Below are positions 1 through 10,477 of a stretch of DNA of 51,623 bases, piece after piece; position 1 is the first letter of the stretch, and the number at the start of each line of letters is the position of its first letter. The stretch spans positions 1 through 51,623 of the forward strand of contig JAFXQV010000026.1 in the NCBI GenBank assembly GCA_017526785.1. The letters run 5' to 3'. The notes under the pieces are model-generated. The model was not told the origin of the DNA, did no database searches, and worked only from the letters and a program-made list of their open reading frames with translations. The position numbers and the translations under genes are program-made. Source of the DNA: Oscillibacter sp. (GTDB lineage: Bacteria; Bacillota; Clostridia; Oscillospirales; Oscillospiraceae).

Positions 1-126
1 AAGGAAGGACGCGCTGTCCGCAAGAACATCAGCATTCCGCAGTGGATGGATGAGAAAGCGACGCAGTACGGCTTGAGCCTTTCCCGCGTTCTGCAGGACG
101 CCCTTCGGGAGAGATTCGCGGAGTAA
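1..126 (+). CDS. HicB-family antitoxin, C-terminal part (cut by window edge)
   Basis: The frame is open from the left edge and gives 41 residues ending in a TAA at 124-126. The segment KNISIPQWMDEKA followed by LSLSRVLQDALRE resembles the C-terminal DNA-binding end (ribbon-helix-helix-like) of HicB antitoxins, which neutralise the HicA mRNA interferase and repress their own operon. The N-terminal HicB domain and any hicA would lie left of the window, so I cannot say whether the pair is intact. It borders mobile-element remnants, a common setting for HicAB. The call rests on a short match, hence moderate confidence. Confidence 0.6.
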   Translation, partial: KEGRAVRKNISIPQWMDEKATQYGLSLSRVLQDALRERFAE

Positions 127-214
127 CGCACACGTGCGACAACTGTCACACGCCGTGCGATAAGCGTGCGTTGCGGCAAATGACGGGCAAATAAAAAAGC
201 CGCCTCCGGCGTTA

Positions 215-386
215 GAGCCTGTTTAGTATCTCAAAATGTGCGGGCTATGCGGCGATTTTTCGTTAAACATGGCCTTTTTTATAGAAATAATTCAGTGCGT
301 ATCTCAGGGAAAAATAAGCCGCATGGGAGAAAATATGTTGCGCAGGCCATGCGCGGCGGGATAGCAACGGGATACTAAACAGGCTC
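215..386. mobile_element. 172-bp MITE-like element with 16-bp terminal inverted repeats and TTA duplication
   Basis: GAGCCTGTTTAGTATC at 215-230 is repeated exactly as its reverse complement at 371-386. TTA directly flanks both ends (212-214 and 387-389), as expected of a 3-bp target-site duplication. No coding frame is visible inside, so this looks like a non-autonomous miniature element. The GAG...CTGTTT start and the TNA target recall IS5-related (IS427/IS1031-type) elements; that family link is from memory and unverified. It lies just beyond a short GC hairpin and T-run that could end reverse-strand transcription (about 194-209). Confidence 0.6.
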
Positions 387-456
387 TTACAGCGTCGGGG
401 GCGATACCACAGGGACAGGTTGCTCCGCATGATACCAGCGACAAGGTTATTTTAAC

Positions 457-492
457 GCCTTTCTGAAAAAGTCCAGACTTTTTCAGAAAGGC
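457..492. other. Perfect 16-bp stem hairpin immediately before the integrase ribosome binding site
   Basis: Bases 457-472 and 477-492 are perfect inverted repeats around a CCAG loop. The hairpin ends one base before the AAGGTGA ribosome binding site (493-499) of the integrase gene that starts at 504. It could be a terminator insulating the integrase, a structure controlling its translation, or part of an attachment or arm-binding site. The sequence alone does not decide. Confidence 0.6.
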
Positions 493-503
493 AAGGTGAT
501 TTT

Positions 504-1658
504 ATGGCGCGAAAAGCGGCGGCGGGTACCGGAAACATCCGGAAAAAAAACGTCAAGCGGAACGGGAAGGAGTACGTCTATTGGGAGGCTCGCTATACGG
601 CAGGGTACGACCCCGGAACGGGGAAGCAAATCCAGCGGAGCATTACCGGAAAGACGCAGAAGGAGGTGGCGCAGAAGCTGAAGGAGGATACGCACGAAAT
701 CGACGAGGGGACATATCGAGAGCCGTCCAGACTGACTGTGGGGGAATGGCTGGATATTTGGCAAGGGGATTATATGCGCGGGGTTAAACCCGCGACGGAG
801 AAGGTTTACGCCACAGCCATCCGAATCCATCTGAAGCCCGCCTTGGGAGCCGTGAAACTTCAAGCTCTCCACCCGCATACAATCCAGCGTTGCATCAACG
901 AGATGGATGACAAATACGCATCCGGAACTGTGCATCGCGTCTACATGGTGCTTCATCTGGCGCTGGAACGTGCGTTTCAACTGAACTACATTCCCATAAA
1001 CCCCGCCGCCAAGTGCGAATTGCCCCGGAGGGAGCGCAAGAAAATCGTTCCGCTGGATACGTCTGCTTTTCTGAAAGCGGCGGCTGGAAACAGATTTGAA
1101 ACGCTGTTTCAGGTGGCGTTCTTTACGGGAATGCGGTAAGGAGAGCTTCTGGGGCTGAAATGGGAATGCGTGGACTTCGAGAGAGGCGTGATTACCATTG
1201 ACAAGCAGCTCCAGCAGAGAAAGAACGAGTATGTGTTCTGCACTCCCAAGAGCGGAAAGAGCCGCACGATTTCTCCGGCTCCGATGGTAATGTCTTATTT
1301 GAAGGTTCAACGCGGCAGTCAAATCGAACAGCGTCTCCGGGCAGACCCGTTGTGGGAGGACTCCGGCCTTGTGTTCACCGACGAACTGGGACATCATCTG
1401 GCGGTATCTACCGTGTTCGGGAACTTTAAGCGAATCGCCAAGGCGATTGGCACCCCGGAGGCAAGATTTCACGACATCCGGCACACATACGCCGTAAACG
1501 CTATCCGCGCCGGAGACGACATCAAGACAGTGCAGGAGACACTTGGACATTTCAGCACGGCTTTCACGCTTGACGTGTACGCCCATGTGACGGATGAAAT
1601 GAAGAAGGACAGCGCGGCGAAGATGGAAGTTTTCATGAAGAACGTTCTGAAACTGTGA
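504..1658 (+). pseudogene. Tyrosine recombinase/integrase interrupted by an in-frame TAA
   Basis: This phage/ICE-type integrase would be 384 residues. The start at 504 follows AAGGTGA by four bases. The N-terminus shows an AP2-like arm-binding region (YWEARYTAGYDPGTGKQ) and a SAM-like core-binding domain (TVGEWLDIWQGDY). The catalytic domain contains the first Arg in FTGMR, the HxxR motif in FHDIRHTYA, LGH in TLGHFSTAF, and the Tyr in TLDVYAHV. Codon 212 (1137-1139) is TAA exactly where relatives usually carry a residue in TGMRxGELLGL. A CAA-to-TAA change would explain it, because the frame continues without shift to the normal stop at 1656-1658. The two halves separate the catalytic Arg from His/Tyr, so the protein is presumably inactive unless the stop is read through. 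Confidence 0.85.
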
Positions 1659-1756
1659 CGCCGCGCAAAATCTGGTAAGGGAAAAACCAAGGGAAACCGC
1701 AAGGATATAATACTCTAAAACCCGCATAATTCCTTAATTTTTGGGCTTTTACGCCT

Positions 1757-1894
1757 TTAAGTGATTGGGATGTTTTTCCATTCAATCAGCGTCGTTTCAC
1801 CGGATTTCACGTACACGGTTTTGAGTTGCGTGTCGGGAACGTAGCCTTTGTTTTCAAGTTCCCTCATGGAATACTTTCCGGCCGATAGCTTTTG
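1757..1894 (-). pseudogene. Fragment of a SpaA/Cna-B-type surface protein
   Basis: Read on the reverse strand, an open stretch of 45 codons begins after an in-frame TGA (1895-1897) and ends in TAA at 1757-1759. It encodes LSAGKYSMRELENKGYVPD and then QLKTVYVKSGETTLIEWKN. This matches the C-terminal strands of SpaA-type (Cna B-like) beta-sandwich repeats found in Clostridia pilin and adhesin-like proteins, normally repeated many times in very large secreted proteins. Here only part of one domain remains and there is no ribosome binding site, so it is a leftover of a disrupted gene. Its upstream edge near 1895 probably marks the junction with the neighbouring recombinase element. Confidence 0.55.
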
Positions 1895-2101
1895 TCAAGG
1901 GAGTATGTAACTTTTTTATAAAAAAACGGGTGGAACACAAGATTTCCGCCCGTTTCCTGAAAACGTCGTGTGAGAGCTTTATACACGCTGGTGAGATTGT
2001 GAATAGCCCTACACATAAATAGCGATAAGGAAGTAACCCTATCATCGGCAGGAAGAAAACGATATTCTTTTCCTGCCGATGATTATTCTGTGTCCGGCGC
2101 G

Positions 2102-3912
<1,811 letters not shown>

Positions 3913-4194
3913 TCACGCGCATTGTTCGCTGTCCGACGAAATCAGACGCTTGAGTTTACGCCCCAGTAGCTCCTTCCCGGCGCATTCCGTGCTGACGATG
4001 TACGTCACGCCGCCGATGACGCGCTCCACCGTGTCGTGGAACGGATAATCCGGCTCCGGAAAGCCGCCGTACTCCGTATCCTGCCCCGTCTCCCGCTCCG
4101 TGTCCTCCGGGTATGCGTCTGTCGGCTCATAGATGTCGTAGACGTTCACAGGATCGTATTCAGACTGTTTGTTGCGTTTTTTGCCGTGTTTCAA
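3913..4194 (-). CDS. TnpW-like transposon-encoded protein
   Basis: I chose the TTG start at 4194, preceded by GGGGTG six bases away, over an upstream ATG (4233) that has no ribosome binding site. The resulting protein has about 93 residues. Its C-terminus, VERVIGGVTYIV followed by GKELLGRKLKRLIS, resembles the small TnpW-type proteins found in Tn4451-like mobilisable elements, whose function is unknown. The N-terminal half is acidic and low in complexity. It lies upstream of, and in the same direction as, the large serine recombinase, as expected for a shared element. The relationship is by motif only. Confidence 0.55.
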   Translation of the reverse strand: MKHGKKRNKQSEYDPVNVYDIYEPTDAYPEDTERETGQDTEYGGFPEPDYPFHDTVERVIGGVTYIVSTECAGKELLGRKLKRLISSDSEQCA

Positions 4195-4543
4195 TAATAT
4201 CACCCCGTTTCCATTCGGAATATTTGAAATCACGCGTTATCCTGTTTCGTGATTTCGGTCGCGGCGTCACTGTCGCGCCGTGTCTTTTCATATATGTCTG
4301 ACGCTTTGTCCAAACAATTAGAATACACCATAGCGCGGGCTGTGTCAAGACTTTTTTAGAATTTTTATACGCTGAAAATAGTTGAGAAATTATATCAAAG
4401 TCTGAAAATATCTTGCATTTATGGCGAAAATAATTTGAAGTTCACGGTTTCATGTCGCTTGTTCGTTCCAGAGCGAATAATATCGCTAAACTATAGCTAA
4501 AGTTTACGGATTTGTGTGGTTACAGCTACGTAACAGTGAACGG

Positions 4544-4586
4544 ACTGCGCAATGTCACGGACAAAATGTCCGCCACGTTGCGCAGT
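4544..4586. other. Hairpin in AT-rich to repeat transition
   Basis: ACTGCGCAA (4544-4552) pairs with TTGCGCAGT (4578-4586), and an inner CGGAC/GTCCG stem sits around AAAAT. No T-run follows. The hairpin lies just before the 144-bp repeat tract, in a stretch where I see no convincing gene (4195-5714). Confidence 0.35.
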
Positions 4587-4637
4587 CTACAAGACGTGAC
4601 CCGTCACGGCGTTGAAAACGCGCTGCGGCGGGTAATT

Positions 4638-5346
4638 TGCGTGATGCGCCATCGAAAGCGGACACGGCGTCGCTATCAGAATATGAACAATCGCTATCGA
4701 ACTGCAAACGTAACGCTGGGCGCGTGACGCCAATATAACGTCACGGACACGGTGTCACGGGTGCATGGGGCGTGGCGACACGCCGACATGAGGTTGTGCG
4801 TGTACACGTCACCGCTATCAAATTACGAACAATCGCTACCAATCCGCGAACGTGACACTGGGTACGTGACGCTGACGCGCACGTCGAGGACACGACGGTG
4901 CGAGTGCGCTGGGGCGTGGCGACACGCCGACGTGAGGTCATGCGTAGACATGGCGTCGCTATCAGAATACGAAGAAATGCTATCAAATCATAAACGTGAT
5001 ACTGAGTGCATGACGCCGACATGAGCGTCGCGGACACAGAGGCGTGGGTGTAGCGAGGAGTGGCGACACGCCGACATGAAGTTGTGCGCGGACATGGTGC
5101 CGCTATCAAATCACGAATGTGACGCTGACACGCACGTCGCTGACACGATGGCGCAGGTGCGCCGCAGGATAATGACACGCCGACATGAGGTCGTTCGCGG
5201 ACACGGTTCTGCTATCAGAATACGAACAACCGCTACTAATCCGCGAACGTGACGGTAGGCGCATGACGCCAATATAAACGTCACGGACGCGGCGGCGGGC
5301 CTGTCGTGACAGCGTGACGCCGACATGAGCGTCACGGACGCGACGG
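4638..5346. repeat. Tract of degenerate ~144-bp tandem repeats
   Basis: The anchor GACACGCCGACATGAGGT or a close variant recurs at about 4777, 4921, 5065, 5174 and 5316. Successive spacings are 144, 144, 109 and 142 bases, with one more diverged unit at the left. Each unit also carries GCTATCA(G/A)A(A/T)TACGAA and a CGTGACGC...GTCAC(G)GACACG segment. The 144-base period equals 48 codons, and both strands stay open across the first three units. However, the 109-base unit breaks the frame and no ribosome binding site or known domain is seen. It may be a decayed repeat-protein gene or a non-coding structured repeat. I could assign no function. Confidence 0.6.
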
Positions 5347-5372
5347 CGCGTGACGTTCAGCGCAGGACAAAC

Positions 5373-5554
5373 AAAAAAGCCACTTTGTTAAAAGTGACCC
5401 GATTTACAAGAATGTGTACGTTTTTGCAAAAACGCGCCATGAAGAAAACAGATAAAAACTGCTTTGAAACTTGCTCAAAACCTTGCGTTTTGGGGGAGTT
5501 TTTCTTTTTGGGGGCGCTTGCAAAAACGTACAGGTTTCTGTCGGCTTAGTTCAG
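5373..5554 (-). ncRNA. Candidate structured small RNA with intrinsic terminator
   Basis: On the reverse strand an exact TATAAT (5561-5566) would start a transcript near 5554. It ends at an 8-bp hairpin (5379-5398) followed by six Ts (5378-5373), a convincing intrinsic terminator. In between, TGTACGTTTTTGCAA and its reverse complement (5518-5532 and 5415-5429) form a 15-bp closing stem, extended by GCGCC/GGCGC. An inner hairpin CAAAAC-GCAAG-GTTTTG also forms. No protein frame with a ribosome binding site fits. No good -35 box is visible, and the transcript could instead be the tail of the hydratase mRNA. Its length resembles 6S-type RNAs, but I do not claim that identity. Confidence 0.4.
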
Positions 5555-5661
5555 ATGTATATTATAGCGGGTTCCACCCACACATATGTGAATAAACTGT
5601 GAACAAATTGTAAATTTTTAGCTTTGGAGCGAAGTTTTAACATTTTTGAAATATTGCGGCG

Positions 5662-5707
5662 CGGGAAAAGAAAGGAGCGGGTTCCGCTTGCGCGGCGAAA
5701 CCCGTTC
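5662..5707 (-). terminator. Terminator after the aconitase-family hydratase
   Basis: Eight bases beyond the stop codon, reverse-strand GGAACGGGTT pairs with AACCCGCTCC, extended by CGC/GCG, and a T-rich stretch (TTTCTTTT) follows. This is a likely intrinsic terminator. Confidence 0.6.
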
Positions 5708-5714
5708 CCGGGGC

Positions 5715-8006
5715 TTATTTCGCTTTGCGGCCGCGGTTGTAGTTGATGAGACAGCCCGCTTTCACAATCTTGCGTTCGTCGTCGGTCATGCCGTCCACGT
5801 ACAGCGCGATTTTCCCGGCCTTGCCGCCGCGAATGACGTAGGCCGCGATGTCGGACAAGTCGCCGTCGAGCGCGGAACGGATACCGGGGACGTAAATCCA
5901 GTCGCCCACGTCGAAGGCGTCCGGTTCCGACTTCATCTGGAACGGAATCATGCCCCAGTTCATCACGTTGGAGCGGTAGCGTTTCGTGGCGTATTCCTTG
6001 GTGATGTTGGCGAGGCCGCCGATGACGCGCTGGCAGGAAGCGGCCTGTTCGCGGGCGGAGCCGTCGCCCGGCTTGACGGCGTATATCACGGAGCCGATTT
6101 CGGTGTCAGCGGCGGAGACGCTTTCCTGTCCGGGAATTGCGCGGATAGTCTCGAAAATGTCGGTCAGCGCGGGTTCCGCCGCCGTGACATCCTTTCCGGC
6201 GACGCGGGACTTTTCCAGCGCGTCCACGGCCTTGGAGCGCCCGACGTAGCCGGGGTCGCGGCGGCTCAGCGTGAACTCCGCGAGGCCTAACGGGTTGGAG
6301 CGGAAAGAGGACGTTTCGCCGGACGGAATCAGCTCATCCGTGGTGGTGACGGCGTCCATAATCTTGGAGCAGACTTTCAGGAGGATGTTTTCGGTAAGGG
6401 CGCTCATGTCCGGCCAGTCCTTGATGTTGGGGCCGTAGACGAGGTCTCCCGCGTCGGCTCTGCCGAAGCCCTGATAGACGCGGCGCTCGTAAATGGCCGG
6501 GTCGAAGTTGTACGCGGGTACGTCGCCCCAGCAGTCCAGCGTTTCGGCGCTGGTGAGTACGCCGCCATTGGCGGCGGTCGCGGCGATGGAGCGGGCGTCC
6601 ATAAGCGCCACGGCGGCCATTTGCCCCTTGCCGGGGTTGGAGCCTTCCCGGTTGGGGAAATTGCGCGTGGTGTGCCGGACGGACAGGCCGTTATTGGCGG
6701 GGGTGTCGCCCGCGCCGAAGCAGGGGCCGCAGAACGCCGTGCGGAGAATCGCGCCGGACGCCATGAGGTCGGCGGCGAAGCCCTTGCGGGTGAGGTCGAG
6801 AAATACCGGCTGGGAGGACGGATACACCGACAGCGAAAACTCCCCGTTGCCACAGCTCTTGCCGCGCAGACAGTTGGCGGCCTCCGCGACGTTCGTATAG
6901 CCGCCGCCCGCGCACCCGGCAATAATGCCCTGCTGGACGTGCAATTTACCGCCACGGATTTTGTCGGTCAGCGTGTACAGGGCGCGGCCGCCGCTGACTT
7001 TCTCCGCCGCCTTTTCCACCTCGCGCAGAATGTCGCCCAGATTCGCGTTGAGTTCGTCGATTTCGTAGGCGTTGGACGGGTGGAACGGAAGCGCAATCAT
7101 CGGCTTGACCGTGGACAAGTCCACGTACACACAGCCGTCATAGTAAGCCACGTCGGCGGGGTTGAGTTCCCTGTAGTCGCCGCCGCGCCTGTGTTCCGTC
7201 AGAAAGGCCTTGGTGTCGCCGTCCGTGCGCCAGACGGAGGAAAGGCACGTCGTCTCCGTCGTCATCACGTCAACGCCGTTGCGGTAGTCGGTGGACATCG
7301 ACGACACGCCCGGCCCCACAAATTCCATGACCTTGTTCTTCACGTAGCCATTCTGGAATACCGCGCCGATAATGGCCAGCGCGACATCCTGCGGCCCCAC
7401 GTACGCCCGAGGCTTGCCCGTCAGGTAAACGGCCACAATGCCGGGATACTTGACATCATAGGTATCTTCTAACAGTTGCTTGACGAGTTCGCCGCCGCCC
7501 TCCCCGATAGCCATAGTCCCCAGCGCGCCGTAGCGGGTATGGGAGTCGGAGCCAAGAATCATCTTGCCGCAACCGGCGTGCATTTCGCGCATGTACTGGT
7601 GAATCACGGCGATATGGGGCGGCACATAGATTCCGCCGTACTTCTTGGCCGCCGAGAGGCCAAACAGGTGGTCGTCCTCGTTAATCGTGCCGCCGACGGC
7701 GCACAGCGAGTTATGGCAGTTCGTCAGCACATAGGGCAGCGGAAACTTTTCCATGCCCGACGCTTTCGCGGTCTGGATAATGCTGACAAAGGTAATGTCG
7801 TGGGAGGCCATCACGTCGAATTTCAGCTTCAGGCCTTCCATGTCGCCGGACGTGTTATGGGCTTTCAGGATGGAATAGGCAATCGTACCCCGTCTGGCGT
7901 CGGCCTTACTCCTGCCTTGCAGGGCGGGATGTTTCGCCGCGTCCGCGTCCGCCACGATTTCCGAGCCGTTGACCAGCCACGCGCCGCCGTCATATAACTT
8001 TACCAT
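5715..8006 (-). CDS. Aconitase-family hydratase (YbhJ-like)
   Basis: The protein has 763 residues. The start at 8006 ([10 protein letters not shown]) follows GAGGAGG, whereas an upstream ATG lacks such a site. It is a four-domain aconitase-superfamily enzyme: [20 protein letters not shown] and [16 protein letters not shown] carry the Cys residues that would hold a [4Fe-4S] cluster. The stretch [14 protein letters not shown] matches the substrate-binding RNFxGR-like loop, and the C-terminal swivel domain contains [13 protein letters not shown]. Members annotated simply as hydratase occur in many Clostridia. The substrate (citrate/isocitrate or another hydroxyacid) cannot be told from sequence. 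It is transcribed alone from an extended -10 promoter and lies downstream of metG in the same direction, separated by a palindromic repeat. Confidence 0.9.
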   Translation of the reverse strand: MVKLYDGGAWLVNGSEIVADADAAKHPALQGRSKADARRGTIAYSILKAHNTSGDMEGLKLKFDVMASHDITFVSIIQTAKASGMEKFPLPYVLTNCHNSLCAVGGTINEDDHLFGLSAAKKYGGIYVPPHIAVIHQYMREMHAGCGKMILGSDSHTRYGALGTMAIGEGGGELVKQLLEDTYDVKYPGIVAVYLTGKPRAYVGPQDVALAIIGAVFQNGYVKNKVMEFVGPGVSSMSTDYRNGVDVMTTETTCLSSVWRTDGDTKAFLTEHRRGGDYRELNPADVAYYDGCVYVDLSTVKPMIALPFHPSNAYEIDELNANLGDILREVEKAAEKVSGGRALYTLTDKIRGGKLHVQQGIIAGCAGGGYTNVAEAANCLRGKSCGNGEFSLSVYPSSQPVFLDLTRKGFAADLMASGAILRTAFCGPCFGAGDTPANNGLSVRHTTRNFPNREGSNPGKGQMAAVALMDARSIAATAANGGVLTSAETLDCWGDVPAYNFDPAIYERRVYQGFGRADAGDLVYGPNIKDWPDMSALTENILLKVCSKIMDAVTTTDELIPSGETSSFRSNPLGLAEFTLSRRDPGYVGRSKAVDALEKSRVAGKDVTAAEPALTDIFETIRAIPGQESVSAADTEIGSVIYAVKPGDGSAREQAASCQRVIGGLANITKEYATKRYRSNVMNWGMIPFQMKSEPDAFDVGDWIYVPGIRSALDGDLSDIAAYVIRGGKAGKIALYVDGMTDDERKIVKAGCLINYNRGRKAK

Positions 8007-8062
8007 TCGTTTTTCCTCCTCGCATGGTTTCCGGTTCTGTCCGCGTAACGGACATCGCGAAA

Positions 8063-8071
8063 AGTATACCA
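8063..8071 (-). promoter_or_regulatory. Extended -10 promoter of the hydratase gene
   Basis: TGGTATACT on the reverse strand fits a TGnTATAAT-type extended -10 element about 55 bases before the hydratase start. The -35 region is weak. Confidence 0.4.
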
Positions 8072-8131
8072 TACGCGCCGCGAGATTACCAGAGCGGCGG
8101 GAAAGTTGTGTAAAGGAATCATTGGCAAAGT

Positions 8132-8180
8132 CCGCCCCTCCGTCACTCCGTGACGCCTCCCCCGCTGTGCGGGGGGCGGG
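8132..8180. repeat. Palindromic REP-like element downstream of metG
   Basis: An outer CCGCCCC/GGGGCGG pairing encloses two smaller hairpins, CGTCAC-TCC-GTGACG and CCCCGC-TGT-GCGGGG. Similar CCTCCGTCA...GACGCCTCCCCC palindromes are, from memory, scattered through intergenic DNA of related Clostridia. Here it probably also serves as the metG terminator structure, although it lacks a strong T-run. Confidence 0.5.
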
Positions 8181-8183
8181 ATA

Positions 8184-10274
8184 TCAGCAAAGTTTCGCTC
8201 CGGCGGGGATTGCGTCATCTAAAATGATAAGGTTCAATTTTTCCTCGCCGCGTTCCTTGTGGACGGCGGAGAGCAACATACCGTTGCTTTCCAGCCCCAT
8301 CATCTTGCGCGGCGGCAGGTTCACGATAGCGGCCAGCGTCTTTCCGATGAGCGTTTCCGGCTCGTACCACGGATGAATGCCCGACAAAATCTGTCTGTCG
8401 GTGCCGGAGCCGTCGTCGAGCGTGAAGCGCAACAGTTTCGCGCTCTTTTTGACCGCCGTACAGTCCTTGACCTTGACGACGCGGAAATCACTCTTGCAGA
8501 ACGTCTCGAAGTCGACGGGGGTTTCCGTCCACGGTTCCAACTCCACGGGCGGGAGCGCGGCCTTTTTGGCGGCCTCCGACGCCGCTTCCAGTTCGGCCAA
8601 GGCCTTGTCCATGTCCACACGCGGGAAGAGGTTCTCCCCCTTGGAGATTGTCGCGTCCACGGGGAGCGTACCCCATACGGCGGCACTGTCCCACGTTTGC
8701 GCGGCTTCCGGCGCGCCGATTTGCGCGAACAGCTTCTGGCACGATTCCGGGATAAACGGCGTGAGCAGTACGCCGCAGATACGCGCCGTTTCCAGCAGGT
8801 TGTAGAGGACATGTGCCAGACGCGCCCCGTTTGCGTCCATGTCCTTGGCCAGCGCCCACGGCGCGTTCTCGTCAATATACTTGTTCGCCCGCTGGATGAC
8901 CTTGAAGATTTCGGACAGCGCGTTATGGGGCGCGAAGGCCTCCATTTGTTCCTCGTAACGGTTCCGGAGACCGGACGCCAGCGCGACAAGCTGGGCGTCG
9001 TAGAGAAGCGGGTCGCCGTCCTGTACGGCGGAGAGCGTGACATCGTTCCCAGCGGACGCCAGCGCCGCTAAGTCGGTTTCGTCGCGGGTAGCCCCGGCGG
9101 ATTCCGGGAGCTTGCCGCCAAAGTATTTGACGGCCATTGCCGTGGTACGGGAGACAAGGTTTCCCAAGTCGTTTGCAAGGTCGGTGTTGATGGTCTGAAT
9201 CAGGAGTTCGTTGGAGAAGTTGCCGTCGGAGCCGAAGGGGAACGTACGCAGCAGGAAGAAGCGCAACGCGTCGACGCCGAACTGTTCCGCCAAAATATAC
9301 GGGTCGACGACGTTGCCTTTCGATTTCGACATTTTGCCGCCGTCGAGCAACAGCCAGCCGTGGCCGAATACGTGTTTTGGGACGGGTTCGCCCAAACTCA
9401 TGAGCATGGCAGGCCAGATAATCGAATGGAACCGCACGATTTCCTTTCCGACGATGTTGACGGCGGTCTGGCTTCTCTCGCACGAATTTTCGCGGACAGT
9501 CTCGCCGCGCCAGTAACGGTCGTAGTCGTGGTACTGGTCGTTCTCGTATCCAAGGGCGGTGATATAGTTGCTGAGGGCGTCGAGCCAGACATAGACGACA
9601 TGCTTTGTGTCGAAGTCGACCGGAATGCCCCACTGGAAACTCGTCCGCGACACGCACAAGTCCTCCAGACCGGGGTCAAGGAAGTTTTTGACCATTTCGT
9701 TGACGCGGCTCCGGGGCTGTAAAAAGTCCGTGTTCTCCAGCAGGTCACGGATACGGTCGGCGTACTTGCTCATACGGAAGAAGTAGGCCTCCTCCTCGGC
9801 GTCGACGACGGGGCGTCCGCAGTCGGGACAGCAGCCGTCTTTCAACTGGCTTTCCGTCCAGAACGATTCGCACGGCGTACAGTATTTTCCCTTGTACTTG
9901 CCAAGGTAGATGTCGCCGTTTTCGTACATGCGGCGGAAAATGCGCTGTATCGACTTGACGTGGTAATCGTCGGTCGTACGGATGAAGCGGTCATTGGAGA
10001 TGTTCATCAGCCGCCACAGGTCGCGGACGCCGCGCGGCCCCTCCACAATGCCGTCCACGAACTCTTTGGGCGAAAGCCCGGCCTCTTTGGCTTTTGCCTC
10101 GATTTTCTGTCCGTGTTCGTCGGTTCCTGTCAGGAAGATTACGTCCCGGCCTTTGAGGCGCTGGTAGCGCGCCAAGGCGTCCGTGGCGACGGTGCAGTAA
10201 GTGTGTCCGATGTGGAGCTTGTCGGACGGGTAATAAATCGGCGTCGTGATAAAATAGGGTTTGCGTTCTGACAT
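8184..10274 (-). CDS. metG: Methionyl-tRNA synthetase
   Basis: This 696-residue class I aminoacyl-tRNA synthetase charges initiator and elongator tRNA-Met. The N-terminal Rossmann fold has TTPIYYPSDKLHIGHTYC with the HIGH motif near residues 21-24. A zinc-knuckle insertion shows YCTPCESFW and CCPDCGRP. The KMSKS loop is at residues 314-318 (GGKMSKSKGN), followed by an anticodon-binding helical domain. The C-terminal 110 residues form an EMAP/Arc1p-like tRNA-binding domain (DFRVVKVKDC, LPPRKMMGLESNGMLL). The start at 10274 follows AAAGGAGG. The gene is divergent from the giant ATPase gene and shares a 203-base intergenic region with it. The leader from the likely -10 is too short for a T-box. 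Confidence 0.97.
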   Translation of the reverse strand: MSERKPYFITTPIYYPSDKLHIGHTYCTVATDALARYQRLKGRDVIFLTGTDEHGQKIEAKAKEAGLSPKEFVDGIVEGPRGVRDLWRLMNISNDRFIRTTDDYHVKSIQRIFRRMYENGDIYLGKYKGKYCTPCESFWTESQLKDGCCPDCGRPVVDAEEEAYFFRMSKYADRIRDLLENTDFLQPRSRVNEMVKNFLDPGLEDLCVSRTSFQWGIPVDFDTKHVVYVWLDALSNYITALGYENDQYHDYDRYWRGETVRENSCERSQTAVNIVGKEIVRFHSIIWPAMLMSLGEPVPKHVFGHGWLLLDGGKMSKSKGNVVDPYILAEQFGVDALRFFLLRTFPFGSDGNFSNELLIQTINTDLANDLGNLVSRTTAMAVKYFGGKLPESAGATRDETDLAALASAGNDVTLSAVQDGDPLLYDAQLVALASGLRNRYEEQMEAFAPHNALSEIFKVIQRANKYIDENAPWALAKDMDANGARLAHVLYNLLETARICGVLLTPFIPESCQKLFAQIGAPEAAQTWDSAAVWGTLPVDATISKGENLFPRVDMDKALAELEAASEAAKKAALPPVELEPWTETPVDFETFCKSDFRVVKVKDCTAVKKSAKLLRFTLDDGSGTDRQILSGIHPWYEPETLIGKTLAAIVNLPPRKMMGLESNGMLLSAVHKERGEEKLNLIILDDAIPAGAKLC

Positions 10275-10306
10275 AAAAACAGCCTCCTTTTTCAGTCGCG
10301 GGTTCC

Positions 10307-10334
10307 ATTATAGCGGAAACGGACGAAATTACAA
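10307..10334 (-). promoter_or_regulatory. Promoter of metG
   Basis: Reverse-strand TTGTAA (10329-10334) and an exact TATAAT (10307-10312) are spaced by 16 bases, 33 bases before the metG start. Confidence 0.55.
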
Positions 10335-10408
10335 TCCCCATTTTGCTTTTCGGCGCGGAATCGAACACACGGCACATATATTTTGATTGTGTCCGCGAAA
10401 AAACACTC

Positions 10409-10437
10409 TTGAAAATCGCTTGCGGATGTGGTATAAT
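10409..10437 (+). promoter_or_regulatory. Strong promoter of the giant ATPase/HEPN cassette
   Basis: TTGAAA (10409-10414) and TATAAT (10432-10437) are separated by exactly 17 bases. AAGGAGG (10464-10470) then precedes the GTG start at 10478. The match to the housekeeping consensus suggests steady expression independent of metG. Confidence 0.75.
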
Positions 10438-10477
10438 TTCTGTGGAAAAATTTTGACATGCACAAGGAGGCTTTTTT

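Noticed and set aside
1137-1139. Stop-codon reassignment (TAA read as Gln)
   Set aside because: Many intact genes in the window end in TAA or TGA at the expected place, so a nonsense mutation is far simpler.
483-1727. Long reverse-strand open frame antisense to the integrase
   Set aside because: It is a shadow of the integrase coding strand, with no ribosome binding site and no recognisable motif.
4741-5178. Open frames on both strands within the 144-bp repeats as repeat-protein genes
   Set aside because: Both strands are open, there is no ribosome binding site, and a 109-base unit breaks the frame. I list the tract as a repeat instead.
4638-5346. CRISPR array
   Set aside because: Units are about 144 bp, degenerate throughout, with no short conserved repeat separated by unique spacers and no cas genes nearby.
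6621-7472. Plus-strand frame of 283 codons opposite the hydratase
   Set aside because: It is a GC-rich antisense shadow; the aconitase-family motifs lie on the reverse strand.
10275-10312. T-box leader before metG
   Set aside because: The likely promoter is 33 bases from the start codon, leaving no room for a T-box.
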